From a bacterium BMS3Bbin10 (GTDB lineage Bacteria; Pseudomonadota; Alphaproteobacteria; Rhizobiales; Methyloligellaceae): 39,041 bases of DNA. The notes under the pieces were generated by a model that worked only from the letters and a program-made list of their open reading frames with translations, made no database searches and had not been told where the DNA came from. A program made the translations under genes and the position numbers. The stretch covers positions 1-39,041 of the forward strand of contig BDTT01000086.1 of the NCBI GenBank assembly GCA_002897995.1, read 5' to 3'. This document shows, in pieces, positions 15,126 to 26,986 of the stretch; within the stretch, counting starts at the first letter, position 1; the number at the start of each line of letters is the position of its first letter.

Positions 15126-17429
15126 ATGAGCGAGCTTCTGCTTGAACTCTTTAGCGAAGAAATTCCCGCCGGTATGCAAGCGCGTGCAGGTGAGTACTTA
15201 CAGCGCCTCGTTTGCGACGGTCTGAAAGCGGCGGGGATTGACTTCGGGGAGGCGAGGAACTTTGCGGGACCCCGCCGCCTCACGCTGGTGGTCGACGGCC
15301 TGCCGGACAAATCCCCCGATGTGTCCGACGAGCGCAAGGGGCCGCGCGTGGGCGCGCCCGACAAGGCCATCGAGGGGTTTTTGCGGGGCGCCGGTCTCAA
15401 GTCGGTGGATGAAGCAGAGGTCGTAACAGACGAAAAGAAGGGCGACTTTTATGTGGCCCGCATCGAAAAGAAAGGCCGCGCGACTTCCGATGTGATCGCG
15501 GAGTTGGTCCCGGCCGCCATACGGCAGTTCCCCTGGGCCAAATCGCAGCGCTGGGGCGCGGGGCGCCTGCGCTGGGTGCGCCCGCTGCATTCGATCCTGT
15601 GTGTACTCGGCGGCAGGACGGTGGCCTTCGATGTGGACGGCATTGCCAGCGGCAACGAGACGCGCGGCCACCGCTTCATGGCTCCCGGTGCCTTCGGGGT
15701 CAAGGACTTCGCCGATTATGAAGAGAAACTGCGCAAAGCCCATGTGATCCTTGATGGCCGCGAGCGGCAAAAGATAATCCTCAAGGGCGCGCGCGCGGCC
15801 GCGAAAAAAGCCTCTCTCGAATTGGTCGAGGATGACGCGCTTCTCGCCGAGGCCGCCGGGCTCGTTGAACGGCCGGTGGTTCTCATGGGCACGTTCGACG
15901 AGGCATTTCTCGACGTGCCGCCGGAAGTGATTATTACGGCCATCAGGAAGCATCAGAAATGCTTCTCCCTGCGTCAACCCTCTTCTCCCTCCCCCTTGAC
16001 GGGGGAGGGCAGGGGAGGGGGTGACCCTGTAAAAACGCGAGGGGGTGAAAGCGGTTTATCCGCGAAGTTGCCCCCCACCCCTGACCCCTCCCCGCCGGGG
16101 GGAGGGGGAGCTTTGGCCAACCGCTTCATCCTCGTCTCCAACCTGATCGCGCAGGACGGCGGCAAGGCCATTACCCAAGGCAATGAGCGGGTCGTGCGCG
16201 CGCGGCTCTCGGACGCCAAATTCTTCTGGGATCAGGACCGCAAGGTGAAACTGGAAGACCGGCTGCCGGAGCTGGAAGGGATTATCTTCCACGAGAAGCT
16301 CGGGACGCAGGCGGAGCGGGTGGAACGGCTGAAGGGTCTCGCGCGCGAACTCGCGCCTATCGTCGGGGCTGATCCTGATAAGGCGGAACGGGCGGCACAG
16401 CTTTGCAAGGCCGATCTGGTCACGGACATGGTCGGAGAGTTCCCCGACCTGCAAGGGCTGATGGGCAAATATTATGCGCTCGACCAAGGCGAAGATGCAT
16501 CAGTTGCGGCGGCCATTGAGGAACACTACCGCCCGCAAGGGCCGAACGACGCGGTGCCGAAAGATCCGGTTTCCATTGCCGTCGCGCTTGCTGACAAGCT
16601 GGACATCCTTGTCGGCTTCTGGGCTATCGATGAGAAGCCGACTGGATCAAAGGACCCCTACGCGCTGAGAAGGGCGGCACTCGGGGTTATTCGAATTGTG
16701 CTGGAGAATGAGTTACGGTTTCCGCTGCTCCAAACTGCCCATATCATTTACCCAAGACACAAAGAACTAGTCATTCTGGCAGTCGGCGGTCAAATGGTTA
16801 TCCGAGAGAAAATTGAGGCAATATTCTCAGAAGCAGGAAAGTCCCCAGAAGAGATTGTTGATGGCGATGTCGAGACATTTATACACACCGAATACTGGGC
16901 AGTGGTTGGTCTGTTGCGGGTATTCTTAATTGAGCGCCTCAAAGTTTATCTTCGTGACAGAGGGACAAGGCACGATCTCATAGACGCAGTAATCTCTGAT
17001 GACTCAGACGACCTCCTGATGATTGTCTCCCGGGTCGAGGCGCTGGGTAAATTCCTCGGCACCGACGACGGCGCGAACCTGCTGGCCGGTGTGAAGCGCG
17101 CGGCGAATATCCTTCGTATCGAAGAGAAGAAGGAGAAGCGCAGCTTCACCGGTGAAGTCGATCCCGAGCTCTTCGAGCAGGATGAGGAAAAGGCACTGGC
17201 CAAGGCCATCGGCGAGGCCGCCAGGGCCGCTGAGGCTGCCGTCGAAAAAGAAGACTTCGAAGCCGCGATGGCGGCGATGGCCAAGCTTCGCTCACCTGTC
17301 GACGCCTTCTTCGATAACGTCACGGTCAACGCAGACGATCCCAAGCTGCGCGAGAATCGCCTGAAGCTGCTCAATCGGATTCGCGAAGCGACATTGTCCG
17401 TTGCCGATTTCTCGAAGATCGGGGGGTAA
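15126..17429 (+). CDS. glyS: Glycyl-tRNA synthetase beta subunit with an in-frame repeat insert
   Basis: A 767-residue beta subunit, needed for tRNA recognition and activity with Gly[19 protein letters not shown] at the start and the [35 protein letters not shown] and [16 protein letters not shown] blocks are typical. It is longer than usual (about 690-720): residues about 285-329 are a Pro/Gly-rich stretch encoded by a copy of the palindromic repeat, placed between KCFSLRQ and LANRFI, a loop in relatives. A second oddity is bases 16690-17027, which are AT-richer and use rare codons such as TTA, CTA, ATA and AGA unlike the flanks. The frame is intact, so a functional protein is expected. Confidence 0.97.
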   Translation: MSELLLELFSEEIPAGMQARAGEYLQRLVCDGLKAAGIDFGEARNFAGPRRLTLVVDGLPDKSPDVSDERKGPRVGAPDKAIEGFLRGAGLKSVDEAEVVTDEKKGDFYVARIEKKGRATSDVIAELVPAAIRQFPWAKSQRWGAGRLRWVRPLHSILCVLGGRTVAFDVDGIASGNETRGHRFMAPGAFGVKDFADYEEKLRKAHVILDGRERQKIILKGARAAAKKASLELVEDDALLAEAAGLVERPVVLMGTFDEAFLDVPPEVIITAIRKHQKCFSLRQPSSPSPLTGEGRGGGDPVKTRGGESGLSAKLPPTPDPSPPGGGGALANRFILVSNLIAQDGGKAITQGNERVVRARLSDAKFFWDQDRKVKLEDRLPELEGIIFHEKLGTQAERVERLKGLARELAPIVGADPDKAERAAQLCKADLVTDMVGEFPDLQGLMGKYYALDQGEDASVAAAIEEHYRPQGPNDAVPKDPVSIAVALADKLDILVGFWAIDEKPTGSKDPYALRRAALGVIRIVLENELRFPLLQTAHIIYPRHKELVILAVGGQMVIREKIEAIFSEAGKSPEEIVDGDVETFIHTEYWAVVGLLRVFLIERLKVYLRDRGTRHDLIDAVISDDSDDLLMIVSRVEALGKFLGTDDGANLLAGVKRAANILRIEEKKEKRSFTGEVDPELFEQDEEKALAKAIGEAARAAEAAVEKEDFEAAMAAMAKLRSPVDAFFDNVTVNADDPKLRENRLKLLNRIREATLSVADFSKIGG
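15977..16112. repeat. C/G-rich palindromic repeat, copy 2 (inside glyS, in frame)
   Basis: The same 9-bp stem as copy 1 occurs at 15987-16009, and a second hairpin near 16085-16109 (CCCCTCCCCGCCGGGGGGAGGGG type). The order of the two hairpin modules is swapped relative to copy 1. It adds about 45 codons with no stop, reading [12 protein letters not shown] and [11 protein letters not shown], and sits exactly between two conserved GlyS blocks. Confidence 0.88.
16690..17027 (+). other. AT-richer, atypical-codon segment within glyS
   Basis: Within the glyS frame, roughly residues 522-633, the base composition drops and codons TTA, CTA, ATA and AGA appear, which are nearly absent on both sides. 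The encoded sequence keeps family features at its right end ([20 protein letters not shown]), so it is a coding part of the gene, not junk. Recombination with a diverged glyS is the simplest explanation; borders are by eye. Confidence 0.55.
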
Positions 17430-17430
17430 C

Positions 17431-17590
17431 GATTTTCTCCCTCCCCCCTTGAGGGGGAGGGCTGGGGAGGGGGGTCGAAAGGTAAAACTCTTTGGCCCTT
17501 TCCCCTCTCCCTTTCCGCCGAATGACTTGCGTGGCTGCGCCTCGCAAGATCATGGCGCAAAGCCCTCTCCCTCAAGGGGAGAGGGAAGAG
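17431..17590. repeat. C/G-rich palindromic repeat, copy 3 (after glyS)
   Basis: Two perfect 9-bp stems: CCCTCCCCC/GGGGGAGGG at 17439-17461, and CCCTCTCCC/GGGAGAGGG at 17563-17585, separated by about 100 bases. They are related to the repeats before and inside glyS. The first hairpin follows the glyS stop by 10 bases and could act as a terminator. Confidence 0.82.
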
Positions 17591-17641
17591 TAGGTTTGAT
17601 CTGCGTCCATTACAGGGACCATAAAGGAGCGAGAAACCCCC

Positions 17642-18070
17642 ATGGCCCCTCGCATCAATATCGTCACGCTCGGCGTCAACGACATCGCCGCCGCCACCAC
17701 CTTCTACGAAAAGCTCGGCTTTGAAAAATCGGCAAGCATGAGCAATCCGGGCGTGACCTTTTTCAAGGGCGCGGGCTGCGTGCTGGGGCTGTTCGGCAGG
17801 GAGGCGCTGGTTGAGGATGCCTGCGTTCAGGATCACTGGAGCGGGCAGGGCGGCGTGACGCTGGCCCACAATCTGGAAAGCGAAGGCGCGGTGGACGCGT
17901 TTATGGTCCTGGCGGAAAAATAGGGCGCAAAGATTTTGAAAGGCGCGGGCAAGACCTTCTGGGGCGGATACAGCGGCTATTTCGCCGATCCGGACGGGCA
18001 TGTGTGGGAAATCGCGCATAATCCTTTCTTCCCAATCAGTGACAAGGGCCTGCTCGAATTGCCTGATTGA
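17642..18070 (+). pseudogene. VOC (glyoxalase-like) protein broken by one in-frame stop
   Basis: ATG 17642, with AAGGAG upstream, opens a frame encoding a vicinal-oxygen-chelate protein: PRINIVTLGVNDIAAATTFYEKLGF at the N-terminus in parts, then a TAG stop at 17921-17923 after residue 93. The same frame continues without shift to TGA at 18070 and encodes the missing C-terminal half, including GGYSGYFADPDGHVWEIAHNPFFP, the conserved end of this family. Without the stop the product would be 142 residues, a normal length. A single base change in one codon explains it. It may be a recent pseudogene, a sequencing error, or a readthrough gene. Confidence 0.85.
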
Positions 18071-18169
18071 TGGGGAGAAATCCGCTTCCCTCCCTTCGCC
18101 GTATTGAGTCTTGGGACGGCGAGCGTTAAACAGGCGCAACACTGGCCGGAGACATGGAAGATTTCTGTC

Positions 18170-20875
<2,706 letters not shown>

Positions 20876-21090
20876 CCACATTTGCCGGTTTTCGAGCGCG
20901 GTAAATGGCGAAATTCTGCGGTTTTTCCAAGCCCTTATTATGCCCACAGTTGGTTTCGATACTCCACCACAGTTGCTGGGCTCCGTGTCCGGCAGGCAGA
21001 CGGGGTTAAGACTCGTGTAAGTCTTTTCCTGCCTAATTGTCATGTGCCCTCTGAGGGGGGGTATTGCTCAATTGAGGTGGGGTATCTCGT

Positions 21091-22275
21091 TTGAGCTTTT
21101 TGGGGAAGTCTCAAACTCAACTCGAGTGCGCCTTCCCGGGTCGTAATGTGTATTGGGTAACAGCTCGGATGGGTCTTCGCTTCGCAAGCGGGAAGTGGCA
21201 TCTTGCCGCCGTCGTTATGGTCACGCCACTGTTGGGCGTTGGCTATTACGCCGGAAATCCGGAGAATCTGGGCTTTACGGTCCATGCGGCGCTGTCGGGC
21301 GTCGGGTCGGTTCATGGCCAGCAGACGCCTCTGCCTGGTTCAGAAATCAAACGCAAGACGATCGCGCGCGAGGCCGAACATCTGTTCGCCGCCCCGGTTA
21401 AGGGGCCGCGCGCGGATCGGTATATGGAATTCACCCGCTCGAGGAAGGGCCTGGAGCCCGAAACGAAGATTGCAGCGCGGCCGGTTCAGGCGGACATGAT
21501 GGTCACGGGGTCTCTGCCCGGGCCGCAGCCGCAAAAGATTGCTGCGCTGTCCGGGGAAACGAAGGTGTCCCGGCGCCCGGCATCGGTTGCCTATCGTGAG
21601 GAAGATTACGGTCTCCCGCCGGCCGTACCGTTTAGCGAACGTTCAAGCGCATCACTGTTTCTGTCATCTCTGGCTTCCTCCAATCCGGTCCGTTTTCCCG
21701 AATTTTCGAACGCGCCGGATAAGACACCGCCCGAGGGCCCGACCGCGATCAGCCGCGGCCTGAATTTCAAGGGCGAGACGGAAGTGGAATATCAGGCGCG
21801 GCAGCGCCGCTGCCTTGCGACCGCAATCTATTTCGAGGCGCGCGGCGAATCCAAGCGCGGTCAGCTTGCGGTCGCACAGGTGGTCATGAACCGGGTGCGC
21901 TCAACGCTTTATCCCGATACGATTTGCGGCGTGGTCTATCAGGGTCAGAGGCGGCGTACCGGATGCCAGTTTTCCTTCACCTGCGATGGCATAGCCGATG
22001 TGCCGCGCGACAAGGTCATGTGGCGTCAGGCGAATTTGCTCGCAAGGCAGGTGACCAAGGGGGATACCTGGCTTGGCGATATCGGGTATGCGACCAACTA
22101 TCACGCCAACTATGTGAAACCCCGCTGGCGGCGGGAAATGAGCCGCATCAAGCAGGTTGGCAAACATATTTTTTATCGTGTCAGGGCCAAGCAGATCAAC
22201 GACGTGCTCTCTGACGACGTGCCCTCTACGAAAGAAAGTCCAGCCCGAGGTCTAGCGCTTTCGGGGAGTGGGTAA
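21091..22275 (+). CDS. SleB-like cell wall hydrolase (Hydrolase_2)
   Basis: A 394-residue protein with an N-terminal membrane segment (residues about 38-55, HLAAVVMVTPLLGVGYYAG), a long Pro-rich linker, and a C-terminal Hydrolase_2 domain from about residue 245: CLATAIYFEARGESKRGQLAVAQVVMNRV, with the predicted catalytic Glu in YFEARGE, then CGVVYQG, QFSFTCDG, and NYHANYVKPRW. Relatives are lytic enzymes acting on peptidoglycan. I chose TTG 21091 because GAGGTGGGG lies 8 bases before it; ATG 21169 is an alternative with a poor ribosome site and would still keep the membrane segment. The last 50 bases overlap the 3' end of nadC on the other strand. Confidence 0.83.
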   Translation: MSFLGKSQTQLECAFPGRNVYWVTARMGLRFASGKWHLAAVVMVTPLLGVGYYAGNPENLGFTVHAALSGVGSVHGQQTPLPGSEIKRKTIAREAEHLFAAPVKGPRADRYMEFTRSRKGLEPETKIAARPVQADMMVTGSLPGPQPQKIAALSGETKVSRRPASVAYREEDYGLPPAVPFSERSSASLFLSSLASSNPVRFPEFSNAPDKTPPEGPTAISRGLNFKGETEVEYQARQRRCLATAIYFEARGESKRGQLAVAQVVMNRVRSTLYPDTICGVVYQGQRRRTGCQFSFTCDGIADVPRDKVMWRQANLLARQVTKGDTWLGDIGYATNYHANYVKPRWRREMSRIKQVGKHIFYRVRAKQINDVLSDDVPSTKESPARGLALSGSG

Positions 22276-23089
22276 GAGAGCCCACGGAAATCAGATCGAC
22301 GCCGGTTTCCGCGATCTCACGCACATTTTCCAGGTTCACGCCGCCTGATGCCTCGGTCAGGACCTTGCCATTGGCGCGTCTGACCGCTTCGGTAAGATCG
22401 CCCAGGCTCATATTGTCGAGCAGAACCGCATCCACATCCAGAGACAGGACTTCGCCCAGCTGCTCGAGCGTATCGACCTCGACTTCAACCTGGATCATAT
22501 GGCCCGCATGGGCGCGCACGCGTTTCACCGCCGTCTCAATCCCTCCGGCCGCGGCGATATGATTGTCCTTGATGAGAACGGCGTCGAAGAGCCCGAAACG
22601 GTGGTTCTGGCCGCCGCCGGCGCGCACCGCATATTTTTCGAGCGCGCGCAGGCCCGGCGTCGTCTTGCGGGTGCAGCAGATATGCGCCTGCGTTCCTTCG
22701 ACGGCGTTTGCAAAGGCGCGCGTCGCCGTCGCGATGCCGCTCAAATGGCAGAGGAAATTAAGCGCAACGCGCTCGCCCGTCAAAATGCCCGCCGCCGGCC
22801 CTGAAACATGCGCGAGCGTCTGGCCCGGCGCCGCGTCCGCGCCATCGGCGATGACATTCTCGTATTTGACTGACCTGTCGCACATGCCAAAGGCCGCTTC
22901 GGCGCATTGCAGGCCGGCGATGCGCCCCGGCGCGCGCGCGACAATCGCCGCCTCGGCGCGTGTATTTTCGCAAACCGTCGCCTGGGTCGTGATGTCGCCG
23001 GCAAGCCCGAGATCTTCTTCCAGCGCCGCTTTGACCGCGCGCTCCGCCTGAAGGGCGGGAAATCCCCGCAGGGAGGCTGCTTTGCTCAT
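22226..23089 (-). CDS. nadC: Nicotinate-nucleotide pyrophosphorylase (carboxylating)
   Basis: A 287-residue quinolinate phosphoribosyltransferase, third step of de novo NAD synthesis. EEDLGLAGDITTQA, the LNFLCHLSGIATATRAF helix, CTRKTTPGLRALEKYAVRAGGG and VEVEVDTLEQL with DAVLLDNMS form the substrate site. ATG 23089 overlaps the nadB stop in an ATGA arrangement, so the two are translationally coupled; a longer frame to 23134 is inside nadB. The 3' end overlaps the cell-wall hydrolase gene by 50 bases tail to tail. Confidence 0.96.
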   Translation of the reverse strand: MSKAASLRGFPALQAERAVKAALEEDLGLAGDITTQATVCENTRAEAAIVARAPGRIAGLQCAEAAFGMCDRSVKYENVIADGADAAPGQTLAHVSGPAAGILTGERVALNFLCHLSGIATATRAFANAVEGTQAHICCTRKTTPGLRALEKYAVRAGGGQNHRFGLFDAVLIKDNHIAAAGGIETAVKRVRAHAGHMIQVEVEVDTLEQLGEVLSLDVDAVLLDNMSLGDLTEAVRRANGKVLTEASGGVNLENVREIAETGVDLISVGSLTHSPKALDLGLDFLS

Positions 23090-24738
23090 TGCCCGAACGC
23101 CGCATGAATGACGTTGCTGGTGTGAGGTGCGCAAGCAAGGGCGCTGTCGCTGATCGCCTCGGCATCATCGAGTGTAAGAGTGCTGCCGCGCGCCCATTGC
23201 GCGCGCGGTTCGGGGAAATCCGTCCGGAACTGCGCGCCGCGTGATTCTTCGCGGGCAAGGGCTCCCGCCGCGATGAACCGGGCCGTGATCGCCCGGTTGC
23301 GCAGCGCTGGCGGGAGATCACCTTTCAGGATTCCGGCAATATCGCCGAGCGCCGCCCGCAGGCCGTCTGCGCTGCGCACCACGCCCACATTCTGCGTCAT
23401 GGTGCGCCGGAGCCGGTTTGCTGTTGTTTCCATGGTCCCGGTATCCGGACCGGCGGCAGTGCATTCGGGCGGAGCCGGCATGTTTGGCGCGCGAGCGAGC
23501 AGATACGGCGCCAGAGCGGAAATGTCCGCCGCGATCCGCGCACCGAAAACGATTGTTTCCAAAAGAGAATTGGAGGCGAGCCGGTTGGCGCCGTGGATGC
23601 GGGTACAGGCGACCTCGCCGCAGGCCCATAGTCCATCGACAGTGGTGCGCCCATTCGCGTCTGTCAGGACGCCGCCCATATGGTAGTGCGCCGCCGGTGC
23701 GACAGGGATAGGTTCACGTAACGGGTCGATGCCGGCGCCCGAGCAGGTTTCAAAGAGGCCGGGGAACTTTTCCGCGAACCGGCCGCCGATCGCGTCGCGG
23801 CAGTCAAGGAATGCGCCGCGGCCCGACAGCACTTCGCGAAATGTCGCCCGCGCGACCACATCGCGCGGTGCAAGCTCCGCATCCTCATGGACGGCGCTCA
23901 TATACCGCTCGCCGCGTTTGTTGATCAGGGTCGCGCCTTCGCCGCGCAGGGCTTCGGTTGCCAGCGGGGCCGGGTCGCGGCCGATATTCAGCGCCGTGGG
24001 ATGAAACTGCACGAATTCAGGATCCGCGATCGCAGCGCCTGCAAGGGCCGCCATGGCCACGCCTTCACCATGCGCGGCGGACGGATTGGTGGTCACCCCG
24101 AACAATTGCCCGACGCCGCCGCTGGCAAGCACCACCGCCTTGGCCGGGAGCGTCACTGCTTTTCCCTGGCCGAGCGATCCGGTAGGCCACAAATGAACAC
24201 CGCACACACGGCCATCCATTTTGGCGAGCGCATGCACGCTCATCCCTTCCAGTATGTGTATGGAGGGGGTCTTGCGCACAGCCGTCATGACCGCCGCCAT
24301 GATGGCCTTGCCGGCCAGGTCGCCCTTCACACGGGCAATGCGCCGCGCGCTGTGGGCCGCCTCCCGGGAAAGCCGGAGCTTGCCTTCTATATCCTTGTCG
24401 AAGGGCACGCCCAAACGCAGCAGGTCGTCGATCCTGTCAGGTGCTTCGCGCGCGAGAAGATGGGCAAGGCCCTCATCGACGATGCCGCCGCCGGCGCGGA
24501 TTGTGTCGCGTGCATGGGCCTGGGGCGTATCGCCTTCGGAAATCGCCGCGGCGATACCGCCCTGCGCCCAGCCGCTGGAGGTGCCTTCGCCCAGCGCTAC
24601 CGGCGAGATCAGAACGACGGGATGGGGCGCCAGTTTAAGAGCTGTAAAGAGTCCGGCAAGCCCGGCTCCGACGATGACAATGCTCTGTCCGCCTGTCGCG
24701 GCCGGAGGAAGGATGCTGGTCGGTGCTGCTGAGACCAT
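23086..24738 (-). CDS. nadB: L-aspartate oxidase
   Basis: A 550-residue FAD enzyme that oxidises L-aspartate to iminoaspartate, first step of NAD synthesis. The dinucleotide-binding motif is IVIVGAGLAGLFTALKL near residue 20; SSGWAQGGIAAA, the HPTAL substrate loop, RGEGATLIN, YHMGGVLTDANGRTT and GEVACTRIHGANRLASNSLLE follow as in the succinate dehydrogenase/fumarate reductase flavoprotein family. The start ATG 24738 lies 53 bases after the nadA stop. It ends overlapping nadC. Confidence 0.96.
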   Translation of the reverse strand: MVSAAPTSILPPAATGGQSIVIVGAGLAGLFTALKLAPHPVVLISPVALGEGTSSGWAQGGIAAAISEGDTPQAHARDTIRAGGGIVDEGLAHLLAREAPDRIDDLLRLGVPFDKDIEGKLRLSREAAHSARRIARVKGDLAGKAIMAAVMTAVRKTPSIHILEGMSVHALAKMDGRVCGVHLWPTGSLGQGKAVTLPAKAVVLASGGVGQLFGVTTNPSAAHGEGVAMAALAGAAIADPEFVQFHPTALNIGRDPAPLATEALRGEGATLINKRGERYMSAVHEDAELAPRDVVARATFREVLSGRGAFLDCRDAIGGRFAEKFPGLFETCSGAGIDPLREPIPVAPAAHYHMGGVLTDANGRTTVDGLWACGEVACTRIHGANRLASNSLLETIVFGARIAADISALAPYLLARAPNMPAPPECTAAGPDTGTMETTANRLRRTMTQNVGVVRSADGLRAALGDIAGILKGDLPPALRNRAITARFIAAGALAREESRGAQFRTDFPEPRAQWARGSTLTLDDAEAISDSALACAPHTSNVIHAAFGQ

Positions 24739-24791
24739 GATCTGGCTCCTTGCAGGTGCCGCGAGGGGGCGGTCTGAATCCGCGAGGGCTA

Positions 24792-25853
24792 TTATTTGCT
24801 GAGTTCGACCATCCGTTCGACAGAAGTCCGTGCACGGGCGGCGACATCCGGGTCGATGGTGATCTCTTCTTTGAGATAAACCAGTGAATCCAGAATCTTG
24901 GGCAGCGTGATGCGCTTCATGTGCGGGCACAGATTGCAGGGCCGCACGAATTCGACCTCGGGCGTTTCCGCCGCCACATTGTCGCTCATGGAGCATTCAG
25001 TCACCATCACGACCTTCTTCGGCTGCTTGTCCTTCACATAATTGATCATGCCGGTTGTGGAGCCGGTATAGTCTGCCTCCGCCAGCACGTCCGGCGGGCA
25101 TTCGGGATGGGCGATGATCCTGACTGCCGGGTCCGCCTCGCGCGCGGCCCGCAGGTCTTCAGCCGTGAAGCGCTCATGCACCTCGCAACGGCCTTTCCAG
25201 CTGATGATCTCCACATCGGTCTGGCCGGCCACATAATGCGCGAGAAATTCATCGGGCAGGAAGATCACTCTTGGGGCGCCAAGCGATTCCACGATCTTCA
25301 CCGCGTTTGAGGATGTGCAGCAGATATCGCATTCGGCCTTCACTTCGGCCGAGGTGTTCGCATAGGTGACCACCGGCACGCCCGGATGGGCTTCGCGCAG
25401 GGCGCGCACGTCGGCGCCTGTAATGGACTCGGCCAGCGAGCATCCCGCTTTCAGATCAGGGATGAGCACGGTCTTTTCCGGGCTCAGGAGTTTTGCCGTT
25501 TCCGCCATGAAGTGGACGCCGCACTGTACGATGATGTCGGCATCGGCATTGGCGGCCTCTTTCGCCAATTGCAGCGAATCGCCCACATAATCGGCAATGC
25601 AGTGGAATATCTCGGGCGTCATGTAATTATGCGCCAGGATGACCGCATTGCGTTCCTTCTTCAGCTCATTGATGGCCTTGACGTAAGGCGCGAAGGCCGG
25701 CCACTCGATCGGCGGGACCACGGTTGAGATGCGCTCATAGGCCTGCGCGGTTTCCCTGGCCAATTCAGGCGTGTATTCCAAATTCGGCATATCCATGATG
25801 CCGTACTTGCTTACTGCGTCGGAAATCGCGGGCGCGGTCTCAATGATGGTCAT
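24792..25853 (-). CDS. nadA: Quinolinate synthase
   Basis: A 353-residue 4Fe-4S enzyme that condenses iminoaspartate with dihydroxyacetone phosphate to quinolinate. [25 protein letters not shown] (in parts), [19 protein letters not shown], and the cluster cysteines in [15 protein letters not shown] and CNLCPHM are all present. AAGGAGGG (complement of 25858-25865) precedes the ATG by 4 bases. It is the first gene of nadA-nadB-nadC, with a palindromic operator-like site just upstream. Confidence 0.97.
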   Translation of the reverse strand: MTIIETAPAISDAVSKYGIMDMPNLEYTPELARETAQAYERISTVVPPIEWPAFAPYVKAINELKKERNAVILAHNYMTPEIFHCIADYVGDSLQLAKEAANADADIIVQCGVHFMAETAKLLSPEKTVLIPDLKAGCSLAESITGADVRALREAHPGVPVVTYANTSAEVKAECDICCTSSNAVKIVESLGAPRVIFLPDEFLAHYVAGQTDVEIISWKGRCEVHERFTAEDLRAAREADPAVRIIAHPECPPDVLAEADYTGSTTGMINYVKDKQPKKVVMVTECSMSDNVAAETPEVEFVRPCNLCPHMKRITLPKILDSLVYLKEEITIDPDVAARARTSVERMVELSK

Positions 25854-25873
25854 CTGACCCTCCTTGCCTTGGT

Positions 25874-25898
25874 CTATATGCTCTAATTGAGTATATAG
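25874..25898 (-). promoter_or_regulatory. Palindromic NadQ/NrtR-type operator upstream of nadA
   Basis: CTATATGCTC (25874-25883) and GAGTATATAG (25889-25898) form an inverted repeat with 9 of 10 pairs and a 5-base centre. It lies about 21 bases before the nadA ATG, directly upstream of its ribosome binding site, where a bound repressor would block transcription. NAD-responsive repressors of the NadQ and NrtR groups are known to control nadABC in alphaproteobacteria through palindromes of this kind, and the gene for such a regulator is adjacent. Binding by that protein is inferred. Confidence 0.72.
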
Positions 25899-26011
25899 GA
25901 GGCGTTAAAACAACCGACAATGGGGCCGGCTCGATTTTCAATATAGTCGAAATGAGCAAAAATTACCAGAGGGGTTGGGATGACGCATGTTTTTTCCTGG
26001 TATTTGCCGTC

Positions 26012-26980
26012 TTATCCTGGCCCGCCCTTCATCCTCACGCCGGTTGAGGGACGCTCAAGCAGCACATCGCGGCGGAAGCGGAACAGCTTGGCCGGACGCC
26101 CTCCGGTCTGCCTGCTGACATCGCCCGTCGGTTCGACGAGTCCTGCATTTTCCACAAGGCGGCGGAAATTCTGCTTGTGCAGATGATGGCCCAGTATGGC
26201 CTCGACTATTTTCTGCAATTCGAAAAGCGTGAAACTGTCGGGCAGCAACTCGAAGATGACGGGCCGGTATTTGAGTTTGCCGCGCAGCCGGCTCATGGCC
26301 GTGGCCAGCACCCGGCGATGGTCGAACTGCATGGGGCGTCCCAGCTGGGGCAGCTTGTCCCAGAATTTTACCGCTTCGCGTCCGTCGCGTTTGGCTTCAG
26401 CGGCAAGGCCCGCTTCATAAAGCAACTCATAGCGCTCCAGTACTTTTTCCTCGTCCCAGTCCGCGCCTTCCATGGCGAAACAGATACGCAGGCGCTCCCG
26501 GCGCGTGAGTACCAAATCATGCGTATCGTCCTGGTCGGGCCGGGCCGCCCAGCGCTTCAGCCGCGGTTCGATTTCATCCGTGAGAATGGCGGGTTTGCCA
26601 TGGCGCCAGTCTTCCCATGGCAAATACCCGAACCAGCGGGCGAAGGACGCGCCTCCAGGACCCGCGGCGGGGTCTTCGGTTATCAGCGCCAGATACCCCA
26701 CCGACACGATATGAGGGCCGGTGTCTCCGCGTTGCGCATGACGGCCACGGTCGCCGAATGTGTAGAGCTGTTCAACATAGCCGAGTTCAAGTCCGGTCTG
26801 TTCGCGCACCCAGTTTCGCAGGCCAATATCCAGGGTGCGGTGGTCGAGGGGCGCAAAGGGACCATAGGGCAGGGCATCCCACCCATTGCCCTCGCGCGTC
26901 ACCAGAATATGGGGCTGGCCATCGCGGACGCCCACGATAGCGGCGTTGAGGCCAATTTCGATGCCCGACTGCCCGCCCAT
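26012..26980 (-). CDS. nadQ: NadQ/NrtR-like regulator of NAD synthesis (degenerate Nudix + winged helix)
   Basis: A 322-residue protein with an N-terminal Nudix-like domain (IEIGLNAAIVGVRDGQPHILV onward, in parts) and a C-terminal winged-helix-like part (FELQKIVEAILGHHLHKQNFRRLVENAGLVEPTG, in parts; RPAKLFRFRRDVL). The Nudix box is decayed: where REUxEExGU is expected the sequence reads NWVREQTGL, so hydrolysis is unlikely and ligand sensing likely. This layout and its place before nadABC fit the COG4111/NadQ group of NAD regulators; NrtR is the alternative name for a related group. Its ATG lies only 6 bases from the end of a palindromic element, so its ribosome binding region now comes from that element. 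Confidence 0.78.
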   Translation of the reverse strand: MGGQSGIEIGLNAAIVGVRDGQPHILVTREGNGWDALPYGPFAPLDHRTLDIGLRNWVREQTGLELGYVEQLYTFGDRGRHAQRGDTGPHIVSVGYLALITEDPAAGPGGASFARWFGYLPWEDWRHGKPAILTDEIEPRLKRWAARPDQDDTHDLVLTRRERLRICFAMEGADWDEEKVLERYELLYEAGLAAEAKRDGREAVKFWDKLPQLGRPMQFDHRRVLATAMSRLRGKLKYRPVIFELLPDSFTLFELQKIVEAILGHHLHKQNFRRLVENAGLVEPTGDVSRQTGGRPAKLFRFRRDVLLERPSTGVRMKGGPG

Positions 26981-26986
26981 GGGTTA

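Noticed and set aside
13976-15400. Long leftward open frame across glyQ and the start of glyS
   Set aside because: It is antisense to two certain genes and only open because of high GC; its Pro-rich part is the repeat read backwards.
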